Shown in pieces: positions 35,787-46,919 of a DNA stretch of 64,000 nucleotides (its first letter is position 1; the number at the start of each line of letters is the position of its first letter). This DNA comes from Dentipellis sp. KUC8613 (Eukaryota > Basidiomycota > Agaricomycetes > Russulales > Hericiaceae): NCBI GenBank assembly GCA_002286715.1, contig NSJX01000015.1:311313-375312 (forward strand), read 5' to 3'. Made by a program: the position numbers and the translations under genes. Below the pieces are notes generated by a model. That model saw nothing but the letters and a program-made list of their open reading frames with translations. It did not search any database and had not been told where the DNA came from.

Positions 35787-36889
35787 TGGCGTTCGAGGGG
35801 GGTACGATTCAAGTTTTGGGGAAAGGCAGCAAGGCGATCCTGCTTATAAATATGCAGAGCTGCTGTGTAGGCCATTTCTTCTCTAGTTGCCGCATCGTGT
35901 TCACAATAGGATCTTTAATAGAGTGGACGTAGCTGGTGTAACAATGCCTCAAACTGAGACTACACAATCAGTCTCGCATGGATCGTTTCTCCCTGCGTAG
36001 TTTGAAAATCGTTCGATTGGTCGACGTGCCGACCAAAGCTCCATAGAGAATACAGGCGACAATGGCATGATCGTCGACTTCTGAGACCTGTCAGAGAGAG
36101 CGGTTGTTCGAGAACGTTGAAGACAATGATAAATCGTTCACCTTACCGAGCAAAGCGAGTCAGCCCACATGAACGAGATCTGTGCCCACGACTCACATTT
36201 GTTCATGGCGCACTCGCAATTGTAATGAACAACAGTACCGCCACTTTGAGAGATTTGAGACACAGTTGAGTGCAAGGGTCGACTCGGCCGTGCGCACGGG
36301 AATTTCTCCGGTGGCTGTGCTTACCGTCGCCGTTCATTCCGAGTCAATATTGGCGTGTTGTTTGTTCTTCTACTTACACGTCCTTCATGACAACAGCGAT
36401 AGGCTCTCACTCACGGTTCGCTCAGATGAAAAGTTTCACTGACTGTCTTCCGCAGGAACTCAACGTCTCGTTTCACCTGTTCAGTGATCGCTCAAGGCCA
36501 CACGTGTCTATCTATCTGACTCGGGTGAGACTGGCTGGCTTGGCGCCCTTGTTCAACCCCGCACTTTGACGTCGAAACCTGCAGCACGGGACACCTTGTA
36601 CGTCAATGAAGGGAAGTTCGATGTCGTGTGTCTTGCGTGTCCAGCTCTACCGCTCTTGTCACACAAATATCCGATTTTGGATCTGCTCACCCGAGTCATC
36701 CATGAGCGCTCAGACAGCGACCTATTGGTCCCTTCTTCACCCTTAGCCGGCTAAAACAAATCATTGACTCGATGCATCATGGGAAGGATAGATCTGCAAC
36801 ATCTTGCAGACCTTGGGCCGGTCTGAGTTCCGGGGAATCCTGTCTGGGTATATAAAGGCTTCTGGTCCTCTCGGCGTTAGTTCAGCAAG
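35787..36889. other. Divergent promoter region, MYND copy 2 / 2OG oxygenase
   Basis: About 1.1 kb between divergently transcribed genes. Short frames only. TATATAAAG at 36849-36857 faces the oxygenase gene. Confidence 0.5.
36849..36857 (+). promoter_or_regulatory. TATA box of the 2OG oxygenase gene
   Basis: TATATAAAG, 33 bp before the ATG at 36890, which implies a very short 5' UTR. Confidence 0.6.
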
Positions 36890-38329
36890 ATGTCTTCGCA
36901 GCCTTCACACCCTACTCTCACCACCCCAGATGTTCTGAAGCCTCTTCATGACGCTATCACTTATAAGCCTCCGTTCGTCAGCGGCACCCTCCCTCTTGAT
37001 CCCAAGAACTTCCTTCTTTGCTACGCCGGCGCTGGTGGCGGCAATACCTGGCAGTGTGTCGCATTTCTCTCGTCTTACTCGTCTTTCATTGACCTAACTT
37101 TCCACCTTCACGCAGCTGTCTCGACCTCGCCCATGCGTCCGCTGAAGAGGTCCAAACCCTCACCGATGCCTGTGATCGTGCTACATTCGGTCTAAACGAT
37201 GAGGATGTCCTAGACGAGACCTACCGGAAAGCTGGCGAGCTCGATTCAACGTCGTTCATGACGCCTATCGTTCCCGAGCGCACCGCGCTTGTCGAGATCG
37301 TTCGCAGTGGGCTGCTTGAGGGCAACGACGCGACGCGGCCCATCAAAGTCGAGCTATACAAGCTCAACGTCTATAGTACGTATGCCCCTTTTGTCTTCAG
37401 AACCAAGGCTCACCATATACGAAGGCGAAGGATCTTTTTTCAAGGCTCATCAGGACACACCGCGGAGCGAGTCCATGTTCGGGTCTCTTGTGCTCGTCTT
37501 TCCTACATCTCACAAGGGAGGCGCCCTCGTTCTTCGCGAAGATGAGCAAGAGTGGACTTTCGACTCTGCCCTCGCCCTTTCCCACTCAGCTGATGATACA
37601 CCCTCCGTTGGTTACGTCTCGTTCTTCAGTGACGTTGAGCACGAGGTTCTCCGCGTCGAATCCGGCCATCGCGTCACCATCACGTTCAATCTCTATTATG
37701 CGGATATCGAGACGGACGTTGGTGCGTCCGCTACTCCGGCTCTCGAAGCTGAGATCCCCCCTGCGATACTTCCCAATGAAGCCACCTTCAAAGCTGCGTT
37801 CCAGACCCTGCTTGACGACCCGACTTTCCTTCCCGACGGAGGGACGCTTGCCTTCGGCATGCGTCATGTGTATCCGATCAAAAACACACTGAAGCACATC
37901 CCAAAGCTATTGAAGGGCAGCGACGCACTGGTCTGGCGCATCTCCGAGCAGCTCGGCCTGAAGCCGCAAGTGTATCTCCATTACATGGATAAAGACTCGT
38001 GGATGGGTACCCAACTCGCCTTAGTCCCCACAGTCCCGAAGCTCGAGGGTGATTGCTATTCAGAATTGACCCTCGTCGAGCGGCTCCGGCAGGATTTTAA
38101 CGCCATCGTAATCTACGGTCGCACGTGGATGGGCGTTGATGAACGGGTTAACTGGGTCACAAAGTTGAGGGCGCTTTCGAGGGTGAAGAGTCCGTATATG
38201 GCGTACGGGAATGAAGCGCACTTTGCGTGTGCGTACGGCGATGTTTGCTTGGTCGTTCGAGTCGGGAGACCTGGGAGCCGCACTGAGATCGTGAAGCGTC
38301 AGCCAGAGAAGCAAGCTGAAGTCAGGTAA
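36890..38329 (+). CDS. 2-oxoglutarate/Fe(II) oxygenase, prolyl-4-hydroxylase-like
   Basis: Exons 36890-37053, 37116-37375 and 37425-38329 give 442 aa. The double-stranded beta-helix core is clear. EGSFFKAHQDTPR holds the HxD iron ligands, SMFGSLVLVFPTSHKGG is the next strand, SFFSDVEHEVLRVESGHRVTITFNLYY holds the distal His and the 2OG-binding Arg. All three iron ligands and the Arg are present, so it is probably active. The family is widespread in fungi and its substrates are mostly unknown. The C-terminal 200 residues (FGMRHVYPIK, HYMDKDSW) are a family-specific extension. It is the only + strand gene inside the right paralogue block, and it has no copy in the left block. Confidence 0.85.
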
Positions 38330-38673
38330 AGATTGATTGAGGTGTTGCAAGCAGGTTGGCTACGGATATAAAATGGAGTTTTGGAATGGTTATGCTATGC
38401 TTGTTAGGATGTGCGGCCCGGGAATGGTCTTGTTTGGGGGAGACAAGCTGGTTGCTCAGGTAGGCACGGGACCAAGCCAAGGTCAAGCGCTGGTCTCAAT
38501 TCGAACGACGCCCGGCCTGCAGGCTGCGGCGTCGAAGCTTCCAGTTCAAAATTTCTATATTTACACTCATCTCATGCATCCCACGAAACCATACTGATGT
38601 ACACATATTATACAGAATCTGCAGCTAGACGTTTCGGTTTGGTCTGTCGCGTACGTGTGAGTAACAACTTCGA
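38330..38673. other. Convergent 3' spacer
   Basis: About 340 bp between the converging 2OG oxygenase and YNW copy 3; nothing coding recognised. Confidence 0.5.
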
Positions 38674-40056
38674 TCATTTGGGAACCTGAACAAATCTCTT
38701 CATGACATCCTCCGGGAGGCAGCTTTTCGATGTTGCACGCTCGTAGACCCTCAAGGTATCTCCTTCGCACACCAGGCTCAATTTCTTCCCTGGATTCTCC
38801 TTCATCAACTCCTGAACCTCTTTCAGGACTACCCCAAGCTTCTGCAGTGCCCCACGTGCTGCGTTGAGCTGCGTTTTCATGTCGTTGGCCATGTCATACT
38901 TGCGAATCTCCTCGAACCGGCCATGTGAATGCAGCCCAATGCACAGGAAACGCGTTCGGGAGAGGTACATGCGTGGGTATAAATCGGGCCAGTGGAGCAG
39001 GTCGATGAAGCGCTGCGAGCGCGTGGTAAGTTCGATGATGGATGACTGTGGGATTTCGTGGCCCGCATAGACAATATCCAATGTATCAGCTCCTGACGAG
39101 AAGCTGCTCATGATAGGAAATGGGAGGGCGGTGGGTGCGGAGGTGGTGGTTACACAGGTGGCATTGGCATTGAAGACGAGAGAGGTCGGTTTCTCGCACT
39201 CGCACGCGTTGTTGCCTGTCGTATCCGCGGCGACGGCCGACGGAATATAGGCGTCGACCTCGTAACGAACGACCATTCTGAGGCCATAGAAGTCCTGTTG
39301 AAGCGTGAGTTTCACGCCTCATTCTGTCTGCATCGAGAAATATCATTACTGACATATTTGATGATGCGGTAATGCCCCGTGCTCTTCTCGCATCCTTTGA
39401 CGTTTCTGGTCATCAAATCTTCGAATCCTGACCCGTAGGTGACCCAGTCTCCGCTACCATACATTGTGTTGACTTTCCATCTGCTCATAAGGAGTGTCTT
39501 GTCGCCTCCAAGTTCGATGTCAATGCGAAACTCCTCCGCCTGAGTGCTCCCGTTGATCCACCACAGGAGTTTCCGCAATCCATTGCGGTCTGTCACAACG
39601 TCAACCTGTGGCCAGTCGACAACGGATCCAATGGCATCAACACATTTCATCAAAGGGAGCAGCGGGCTGCCATCCTTGCAGTGGTTGTTCTGATTGGGAC
39701 GCGGTCCGGCGTCGGGCGTCAGGGTGAAAGGGACTGCATGGCCAATCCACTCGGGAGGAGAGCCTGCAGCAGCTGGAACATCAGCCATCTTAACACAGAG
39801 GTCTTCAGTGGTATGCACCCGGCACGATGATTGTGGGTTGCTGATCGCTCGTCGAGTTGTAGGACCCGATGTGTTCTGCGTTACGAATTTCTGTCCCGAA
39901 TGTGCCAGACGGGACGATAGGAATCGATAGTTCCTTGATCGGTGCAGAGATGAGCAAGTCTTCCTGGAGGTTGTATCCGGGAGTAAGCGGGGAGGGCGGA
40001 TTTTCCCGCCTGTGACGAAGAGCGTAGAGTCGAGTATTCGCTCGTAGCTGGGGCAT
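38674..40056 (-). CDS. YNW-family protein, copy 3 (diverged)
   Basis: Three exons with introns after VPG (near 39833-39770) and after KY (near 39355-39297). Most family blocks are kept: QPTIIVPG, SPPEWIGHAVPFTLTPDAG, VDVVTDRNGLRKLLWWI, FRIDIELGGDKTLLMSRW, STGHYRIIKY, DFYGLRMVVRYEVDAYI, IPQSSIIELTTRSQRFIDLL and SCLPEDVMKRF. It is the most divergent copy. The signature Trp in GSYNW is Ser (GSYNSTSDQQ), the FVD/FID..G segment is changed to PNQNNHCKDG, and the loop after the DRN block lacks the DKG. The reading frame is intact, so it may be a functional variant rather than a pseudogene. Function unknown. Confidence 0.82.
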
Positions 40057-40611
40057 GGTAGGTTTTGAGTGGGTGCCGGCTACATATTGGATCGAAAGGT
40101 GAGTCTTTTATATTCAGTCCTAAGGACCCGCAGCACTAGCCTGACTTTCAGGCTTTGCGGCTGCGCATGACTTGTCCTAGGGCTGCGGATCCTCTGAAGG
40201 TGTTGCCTCCGTTGCATGTGAGAACACAAAGCCGTATTCGATGCGTATTGCTTCAAGCTCTTGCTGCGGCCACAATCTGGCAAGTCACTTCCTTAAAGTA
40301 TCTCTGAACGTGTCTGGGCAAGCCGGACTCCAAGCATAGATGAGTAGGCAAATTGTTATGCTCGTGACCAGTTATGTCTAGTCGTACATAGACGATTCAC
40401 TTCACCAGGCGGCAGACGAACAATCGCAGTGTTTGTAGATACTACAGAACATCAATATCATTCATAGTGTGATGCGGACTGAAGCCTCTGCATGTACTCC
40501 AACAACATATATGGGCTTGAGTGACTCCGGAACTCTCAAACAAACGCTATACTGGAGCGTCAGTCCTACATGAGATGTCTCAAAATGAGTTGACGGACTA
40601 GAGACTGCGTC
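40057..40611. other. Promoter of YNW copy 3 and 3' flank of caspase C
   Basis: TATAAAAG on - at 40105-40112. GCTGCGG words (either strand) at 40128-40134 and 40182-40188. No coding sequence seen. Confidence 0.5.
40105..40112 (-). promoter_or_regulatory. TATA box of YNW copy 3
   Basis: TATAAAAG on the - strand, about 50 bp before the ATG at 40056. Confidence 0.6.
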
Positions 40612-43600
40612 CTAAGCGACGCATATGTAAGAGATCCCGGCGCTGTACAATGCAGTATTGGACCAAGCATCGATATGCCAGGTCATTCCAGAGACATTCA
40701 CGTCGCTGACGGATGCCTTGATACGTGGATTCGCGCCTCGGTTGATGTTGACCGAGTTCAGGGCGAAGAAGACTTTGGGCCGTTGCTCGAAAGTGACGTC
40801 GCCGAACGTAACTTTGCCACTGTTCTTTAGCTGCGGGTACACCCAGGGCCGTACATCCCTAGTGTCTGCACGCCCGCTATAAATGCCGCCGCGGCCCTGA
40901 GGGTATGCAATCCAGCCAGCATTGGCGGAATAGAGAAGAGCATCGGCCCATGTTTCGACTTGGATTTTGAAGCCGGAGCGGGTAATGTCAGCCGCAGTGA
41001 CAGTGACGTGGTAGTCTTTGCTATGTGCCATGTCAAGGGCGGATAGGAATACGACGACATGGGGTGGGTCCGTAAACTCGCGCTCGAAGGCGATCCATCG
41101 GGATGAAATGGGCTTTGGCTGCACCCGAGATGTGACCTCGAGCGTAGAGAATTCGCCCCACTGGAAGTCATTCTCTTCCTGAGGAAGCTGAAGCCAGCTC
41201 GCGCCGGCAGAATGCAGACTCGTCCCGCCCCAGGTGATGAAAGAAAGGTCAAACCCGTGGTCGATGTCCTGCTTTTGTGTGACGACGCGGATATCTCTGC
41301 TACAGCCAATATCGAAGTCAGTGAGGCCCCTAGGTAGGATGTGAGGAACGGGAATAAGCTTGTCGAAGGCGATGGTGATTGTCGTCACGGGTCGGGGTTT
41401 GTTCCAGGGATGAATTTCCCTGGTATTAGCGATACCGACGGTGATGGATTGTTTCTTGGTCTCTGGAACTTCTGGCTCTGGTGTCGGTATAGGTACTGGC
41501 GTAGGCGTCGGCTCTGGCAAAGGCGTGGGCTCAGGATTGATGGGAGATGCAGGAACTAGTGGGTCCCTGTGCTGAATTATCGGGACAAGAATCGTGTCCC
41601 AAGTCGGCTCGGTCTTGGGTGGCGATGGCTTCCCACCGCGGCCGTCCGTGAATGGCGAAGCCTGCGGGACATGCGAGAGATCGACAGGTTCGGTGGAAAC
41701 GAACAGCTTCAAAAAACCGACATCGATGTCCTGGCCATCTTCGAGATAGTACTCGTAAGGGGCTGCGCCCCCAGCGCCATACCCGATAGTCAGAGACTTC
41801 TGTGGCTTCAGGGGAGCATCCACCTTGCCTACAGCGCGAGGTGTCTCGAAGTACGACTCTGCGTTGCGGGATGAATAGGGAAAACGGTAAGCACAAATGT
41901 GAAAGGGGCTTACGAATGCTTAGATCGCCGTGGCTGAAGAAGAACACGCTCGCGTACAGCGGAATGTTGGTCGTGTTGACGACCTTCACGCCATATCTTG
42001 TCCCGTCGGCAACCACATCCACGATGTCTCCTCGTTTAAGGTTCGGGCCTTTCGGCCGCAAGATCGCCTGCAAGTCTTCATCGTACTCTCCATCTGCCTC
42101 CTCCAGCTCGTACACTTCAACCTTGATCTTTCCCTGAAGCTTAGGTGTCTTCGTCGTCCGATTGAGATGCCAGTAATAGTGAGCTGCAGCGCGAATGACG
42201 GGCATAGCGACTTCGACGTCGATATCGATGGAATGAGGAATTTGCGTCAGACCATATCCCGTGACAAGGGGATCCAAGATATTGAACACGATGCGGCCCT
42301 TCTCGAGCTGAAGGTCGAGAACGGATTTCTCCTTGGTGTCCAAAAGTATCTTCTGCGCGCCAGTCTTTTGCATCTCCATTGCCAGCGCCTCGAACAGGTC
42401 CGTGAGGCGGTCATCCAGAGCAACATGGATACGAAGATCCTCCTGAGTACCAGCCCGAGTCTGAAGAGCATAGGCGTCTTTGTCAAATTTGAACCTGTCG
42501 TCGTACGAAAGAACGTCCAGTACACTCGAGAAAGCAGCCGTCTCAAGCACAATCAGAGTGCCCAAGGGAGTGTCGAGGTCGTCACGATCCTTGTACACAG
42601 TAAACTCGGCGCCTTCAGTGACACCGTGCGCGGCGCCAGCATCCATGGCGTACTTATCTCCCTTCATTCGGACCTTGTGAAGAACACGACCGCGGGCGGG
42701 AGCTCGAGCGTTGAACAAGATGCGCTCGGCGTTGACTCCCTCGCACTGAGGATTTTGACTACACAAGATAGTTAAACACGTGGTATGCACGAAGACATTG
42801 AAGAAGCTTACGCGGGCAAAAGAGGGATCCGCTGCGTGAGATCCTTGTAAGTCACTTTGTCGGCTCCATACATGCAAAGAGTTTCAAGTAGAGCCTTAGT
42901 AAAGACGCCTCTCCTGTTATCTTCCTTGGCAGTCTCCTCTGCACTGCACGCCGCGAGAAGGACGTGGGACCTCAAGCCAGTATAAGAGAAGCCCGAGGCG
43001 ATCTTAGCAAGGCGGTCTCCGGAAGAGTTGGACCAGATGTCTTTGTCAAGGTCCGACGGGATCTTCACGGTGGTCTCGATACCGCGCACCAAGCGGTCCG
43101 TGTCAAACTCGTCGTCGCGCGTACCCGAGCCAGAATAGCAGCAGTCAAGGATGACGCTCTGGATGCACACGTCAGCATAATGGAAGAGGTGAGCAGCGGC
43201 GACGTACAATGTTGTCCCCCTTCTCCTTGGCAATGCTCGATAGTAAGGACCCGAGCGTACGATCTGGTATTCCAATCACCTGGCGACCATCGACGAACTC
43301 TAGGTGATCGTGAGGACAAATGAGCTGGATCTTGTCCCCTCCCGCCTCCCATCCCTCTGGAGCTTTCGCAGTTGAGCCATGGCCAGCGTAGAAAATTAAG
43401 ATGGGGTCACCAGGCCGGATACGATCGTCAGTTGCCAAAGCACGCAATTCTCGAATGATGTCAGCTTTCGTAGCGTCTTTGTCTCGAAGATTCGTGATAT
43501 GGTCAGGGGGGACTTCGAGCTCATCCTCGAGGTACTTCTGAATATGGTTGGCGTCCGGGACGGATCCTTTCAAGTTTGGGAGAGAAATCGACCGGTATCT

Positions 43601-43959
43601 GTTGACGCCGATTATGAGGGCGAAGAACCGAGGAGGCTTGCTACAGGGTGAACTCGCATCAGAATCATATCTCGAATGCGGGTGCGAGAACTTACGTGGG
43701 GACTGGTATGGGTGAAGGTATTCCACTGCAGAGCCAACGAGCCATACACAATATTAGCGACACAGTAATTAAGCAAGAAAGAGCGTTCTTACCTCGACCG
43801 GTCTGAAGCAGGGTTTCCGCTACCTTTCTTCTGGCTAATGAGAATGATCAGATGTGAGATGTCTTAGTTCGAAGAACTGAATCATGAAACATACTGCAAG
43901 AGGGCCCAGATCAGTTCCTCGTATGTGTCGATTTCTTTGTCGTAGAAGCTCAGTCGCAT
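40612..43959 (-). CDS. Caspase-H-type lectin fusion protein C
   Basis: Seven exons matching A and B; exon 7 is 41858-40612. Total 1002 aa. Order: N-terminal element MRLSFYDKEIDTYEELIWALL, linker (IPSPIPVPT), caspase domain with IFYAGHGST, the shared middle region, a Pro/Thr/Glu linker (PEPTPLPEPTPTPVPIPTPE) distinct from B's acidic linker, then three H-type lectin repeats (WIAFEREFTDPPHVVVFLSA, GFKIQVETWADALLYSANAG, final SAGISYICVA). The catalytic Cys is kept, but the following residue is Tyr (LDCCYSG) where A and B have His (FDCCHSG). It is inverted relative to A and B and lies more than 30 kb away from them. The role is inferred to be glycan-triggered protease signalling. Confidence 0.9.
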
Positions 43960-45510
43960 GGTGAGGTAGTGGAACGCTGGTTCGGACAGAGCATCTTTGA
44001 GGCCTTAAAGAAGCCAGACAACCTGACCGGTATAGTCTGCGCACCGGTGGCGGCAGAATTTCAGGATGGTTCCAGACACGCCTTATGCACGTTTGGGGTA
44101 TATTCGAGATGGACCTTCCGTGTAGAGCTTTGGCAACAATGCCCGCAGCATGGTCTGCTTCGAGTTCGATTCGCCTGTCATCGCTGCGCCGACACCCTGA
44201 TGACACGGTCTTCCGCGATCTGTCACGACTTTGGCCCGGTGTATAAGCCAATTGAGATTTATCGCACCTCATCTCCGTGACGATTCCGGAGGACACGTAG
44301 TAGCCAAGGGTATGAAGCCGCTGCTGAAATCTCAGATCTGGGTTTGTGTCGGTTCAGTCGTGCTTTAGTCCACATAAGCCCGCTCCCGAGACCATTGAGG
44401 GGGGATTTTGTTTTGTGTGCGTCTGCATTGGGAGCAAGAGCAAACGAACGTCTACTTGTGAGTATCATGCCAATGGTTAGAGGAGTGAGGCGGCGCAGAC
44501 GGCTTGGCCGGGAGTTGCCTCCGAGTCGCCACGACTCTCACTGGCTGGCACAACTCTCTTTCCTCCACGATAGGCACTGCTTCCGATTGTTTACCGCGCG
44601 CCAGCAGATTCATCTTTTCGGTGCTGGGTTCAATGTCGCGGTATGGGGGCTCATGTAAATGAGCATCTTTAGGTCGTAGATGAACGGCAGAGGCAGACCT
44701 CATCCCAATCTCATCCAGGCGGAATTGACGAACATCTTGAGCATATGGCAGGTATGACTATCACGGTTTCCTTTGTCTGACCTCGTACTCAAACTGTAGG
44801 CAGTCATCTTTACGGATTCGCGCGAAGCAGAATTTGCTATAATCGGCAGATCTCCGTTTTCTTTCCGAAATCCCCTCCCGGCCTCTTCGTAACACTCAGT
44901 GCGTGGGTTCATCAACGATCACTACCGCAGATGACGGCTTGTACGCACATCTGGGCCCACAGCGCTTTCCATCTCGAGAGAGCGCAGCGGATTGGATCTA
45001 TAGTCCGGGAAACCTTTCCGACATCGGTTTCGATCTCGGAATGAGAACGGATGGCCAGATCCGCGATTCAGTGCGCCCGGCGTCGTGAATGAGTGCATCT
45101 TGTTATCCTTGGTCAAAAGTATCTGGCGAACTGACTTTCTTACGACGGCTTTCTCATCTAGCGCGTTTCGCTGCCCGTTGAATCTGAATTTGTTGTTCAA
45201 AGACGCTGACAGATTGTCTGCACGCTGTTTGAATTGCCTCGTCCTGCCTCAGTGTCTCGACACAGATGTACCCCATCAGGTGACTTCATGGATTTGATAG
45301 CTTTTCATGTCCAGAGTTACTTCTTTGACTGGTGTAGAGTGTGCAGTATGCCGAAGGGTGGACTCCAAGCTGTTGGGCTGGGCCAAGTGCCATATATGTA
45401 TTGCTTCTTGTACATAAAATTCAGAAACCCTTGGTCTGATCAAACATAAGGCATAATTTCATAAGGCATAGAGTGAGAAAAGCAGAAATTGTGAGTTGTA
45501 AGTCTCGATA
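43960..45510. other. Spacer between caspase C and YNW copy 4
   Basis: 1.5 kb without a recognisable gene. Only short frames (up to about 100 codons) without domains. It includes the caspase C promoter and the 3' flank of YNW copy 4. Confidence 0.5.
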
Positions 45511-46877
45511 TCAGACTGTGGAGAAGCACTCCAGAATTGTGTCAGGAAGGCAGCTCTTCGTCGCAGCGCGCTCGAAGACCTTCAGCGTGCCCGCCTCACA
45601 CACAAGGCTCAATCTTTTCCCGCCATCTGTTACCATGAATCCCCGGATCTCCCGCAGCAGCTGGCTAAGCCCCTGGAACATCCCCTCCGTGGCCTGATAC
45701 TGCTCCTTCATCTGCGAGTCATCTGCCACATCTCGTTTGCGGATCTCATAAAACTCGCCGTACCGGTGCAGTCCAGTATAGAGGAGTGAGGTCTGTGAGA
45801 GGTAGAGCTGCGGGAAGAGGTTGATGCAGTCAATCTTGCGAATGTTTTTCTGTGATCGCGATGCGAGTTCGATGATGGATGACTGTGGGACCTCGCGGCC
45901 CGCGTGTAAAATCTTGAGGGTGTTTGTGATTGTCGTAGGGGTGTGTGTGGGGCGCATGGACATGCTCTCGGGCGCGGTAGATGTCTGGTCTTGCCCATCT
46001 CCACCGCTCCCCACACCAGCGCGTAGCGCGGGCGAGAGGCAAGCGTCCACGTGATAGCGGACAACCATGCGAAGGTCGTAAAAATCCTAGTATGAGATGA
46101 GCTTTTCGCTTCTTGACCAATACAGTGGAAGGCACTCACGTATTTGATAATTCGATAATGCCCGGCACTCCTCTCGCACCCTCTTTGGTAAGTAGTTGTT
46201 GCCTCCTCGTATCCGAACCCGAAGGATCGACCGTTCCCCGCTTGCTTGCGTGTGTTGGGCTCCCATCGATTCATGAGGAGTGTCCGCTCCCCGGCGAGCT
46301 CGACGTCGATGCGGAAGTCGGGTGCCTTGGCTCCCTTGTCGATCCAGCTCACCAGCTTCAGCAGGCCGTTGCAGTCCGTCAAGACGTCGATGTGCGGCCA
46401 GTCGACGGCGGCACCGACGGCGTCAGCAGCGATTACCAAGGGGAGCAAGGGGCTGTCGGGCATGCGATGCTCGTTTTCATCGACGAAGCGCAGGCCGTTG
46501 TCGGGATACAACGTGAATGGGAGGGGGCGATTAGTCCACTCCCGAGGAGAACCTTGACAGAGACGATTGAGTTGGCGTCGCTGTAGCACAGAGAAACTGC
46601 AGTATGTACCTGGGATAACAATTGTGGGTTCCTCGTCGTTGGTCCAGTTATAGGACCCGATGTACTGCATGTTTTTGATCCCGATACTGGCGGCACAGTG
46701 CTCAATATCGGGCACGGACAGTATTTTGATGGGTGTGGGGACGGTGAGGCCGTCAAGGATGCTGCGGTCTGGAGGCAGGGCGAGTGATGGCGCTGGCTGG
46801 CCGCGAGGAGAGAATGAAGAAAATGAGGAAATAAGGAGTGGGCTGCTGGGGTGGGTGCAACGACGAATAGGAGGCAT
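45511..46877 (-). CDS. YNW-family protein, copy 4
   Basis: Three exons. The first intron (46609-46553) is 57 nt, stop-free and a multiple of three, so reading through it would simply insert 19 residues; family conservation (IPG joined to SPREW) shows it is an intron. The second lies near 46139-46085, after KY. Blocks: YIGSYNWTNDEEPTIVIPG, VDVLTDCNGLLKLVSWIDKG, FRIDVELAGERTLLMNRWEP, SAGHYRIIKY, DFYDLRMVVRYHVDACL, VPQSSIIELASRSQKNI, FPQLYLSQTSLLYTGLHRYG, SCLPDTILECF. The N-terminus (MPPIRRCTHPSSPLLISSFS) differs from copies 1 and 2. Function unknown. Confidence 0.84.
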
Positions 46878-46910
46878 CGTAGCCTAGGGTTATTCCGACT
46901 AGATCTACCA

Positions 46911-46919
46911 CCTTTTATA
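46911..46919 (-). promoter_or_regulatory. TATA box of YNW copy 4
   Basis: TATAAAAGG on the - strand, about 35 bp before the ATG at 46877, with GCTGCGG just upstream at 46925-46931. Confidence 0.6.
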
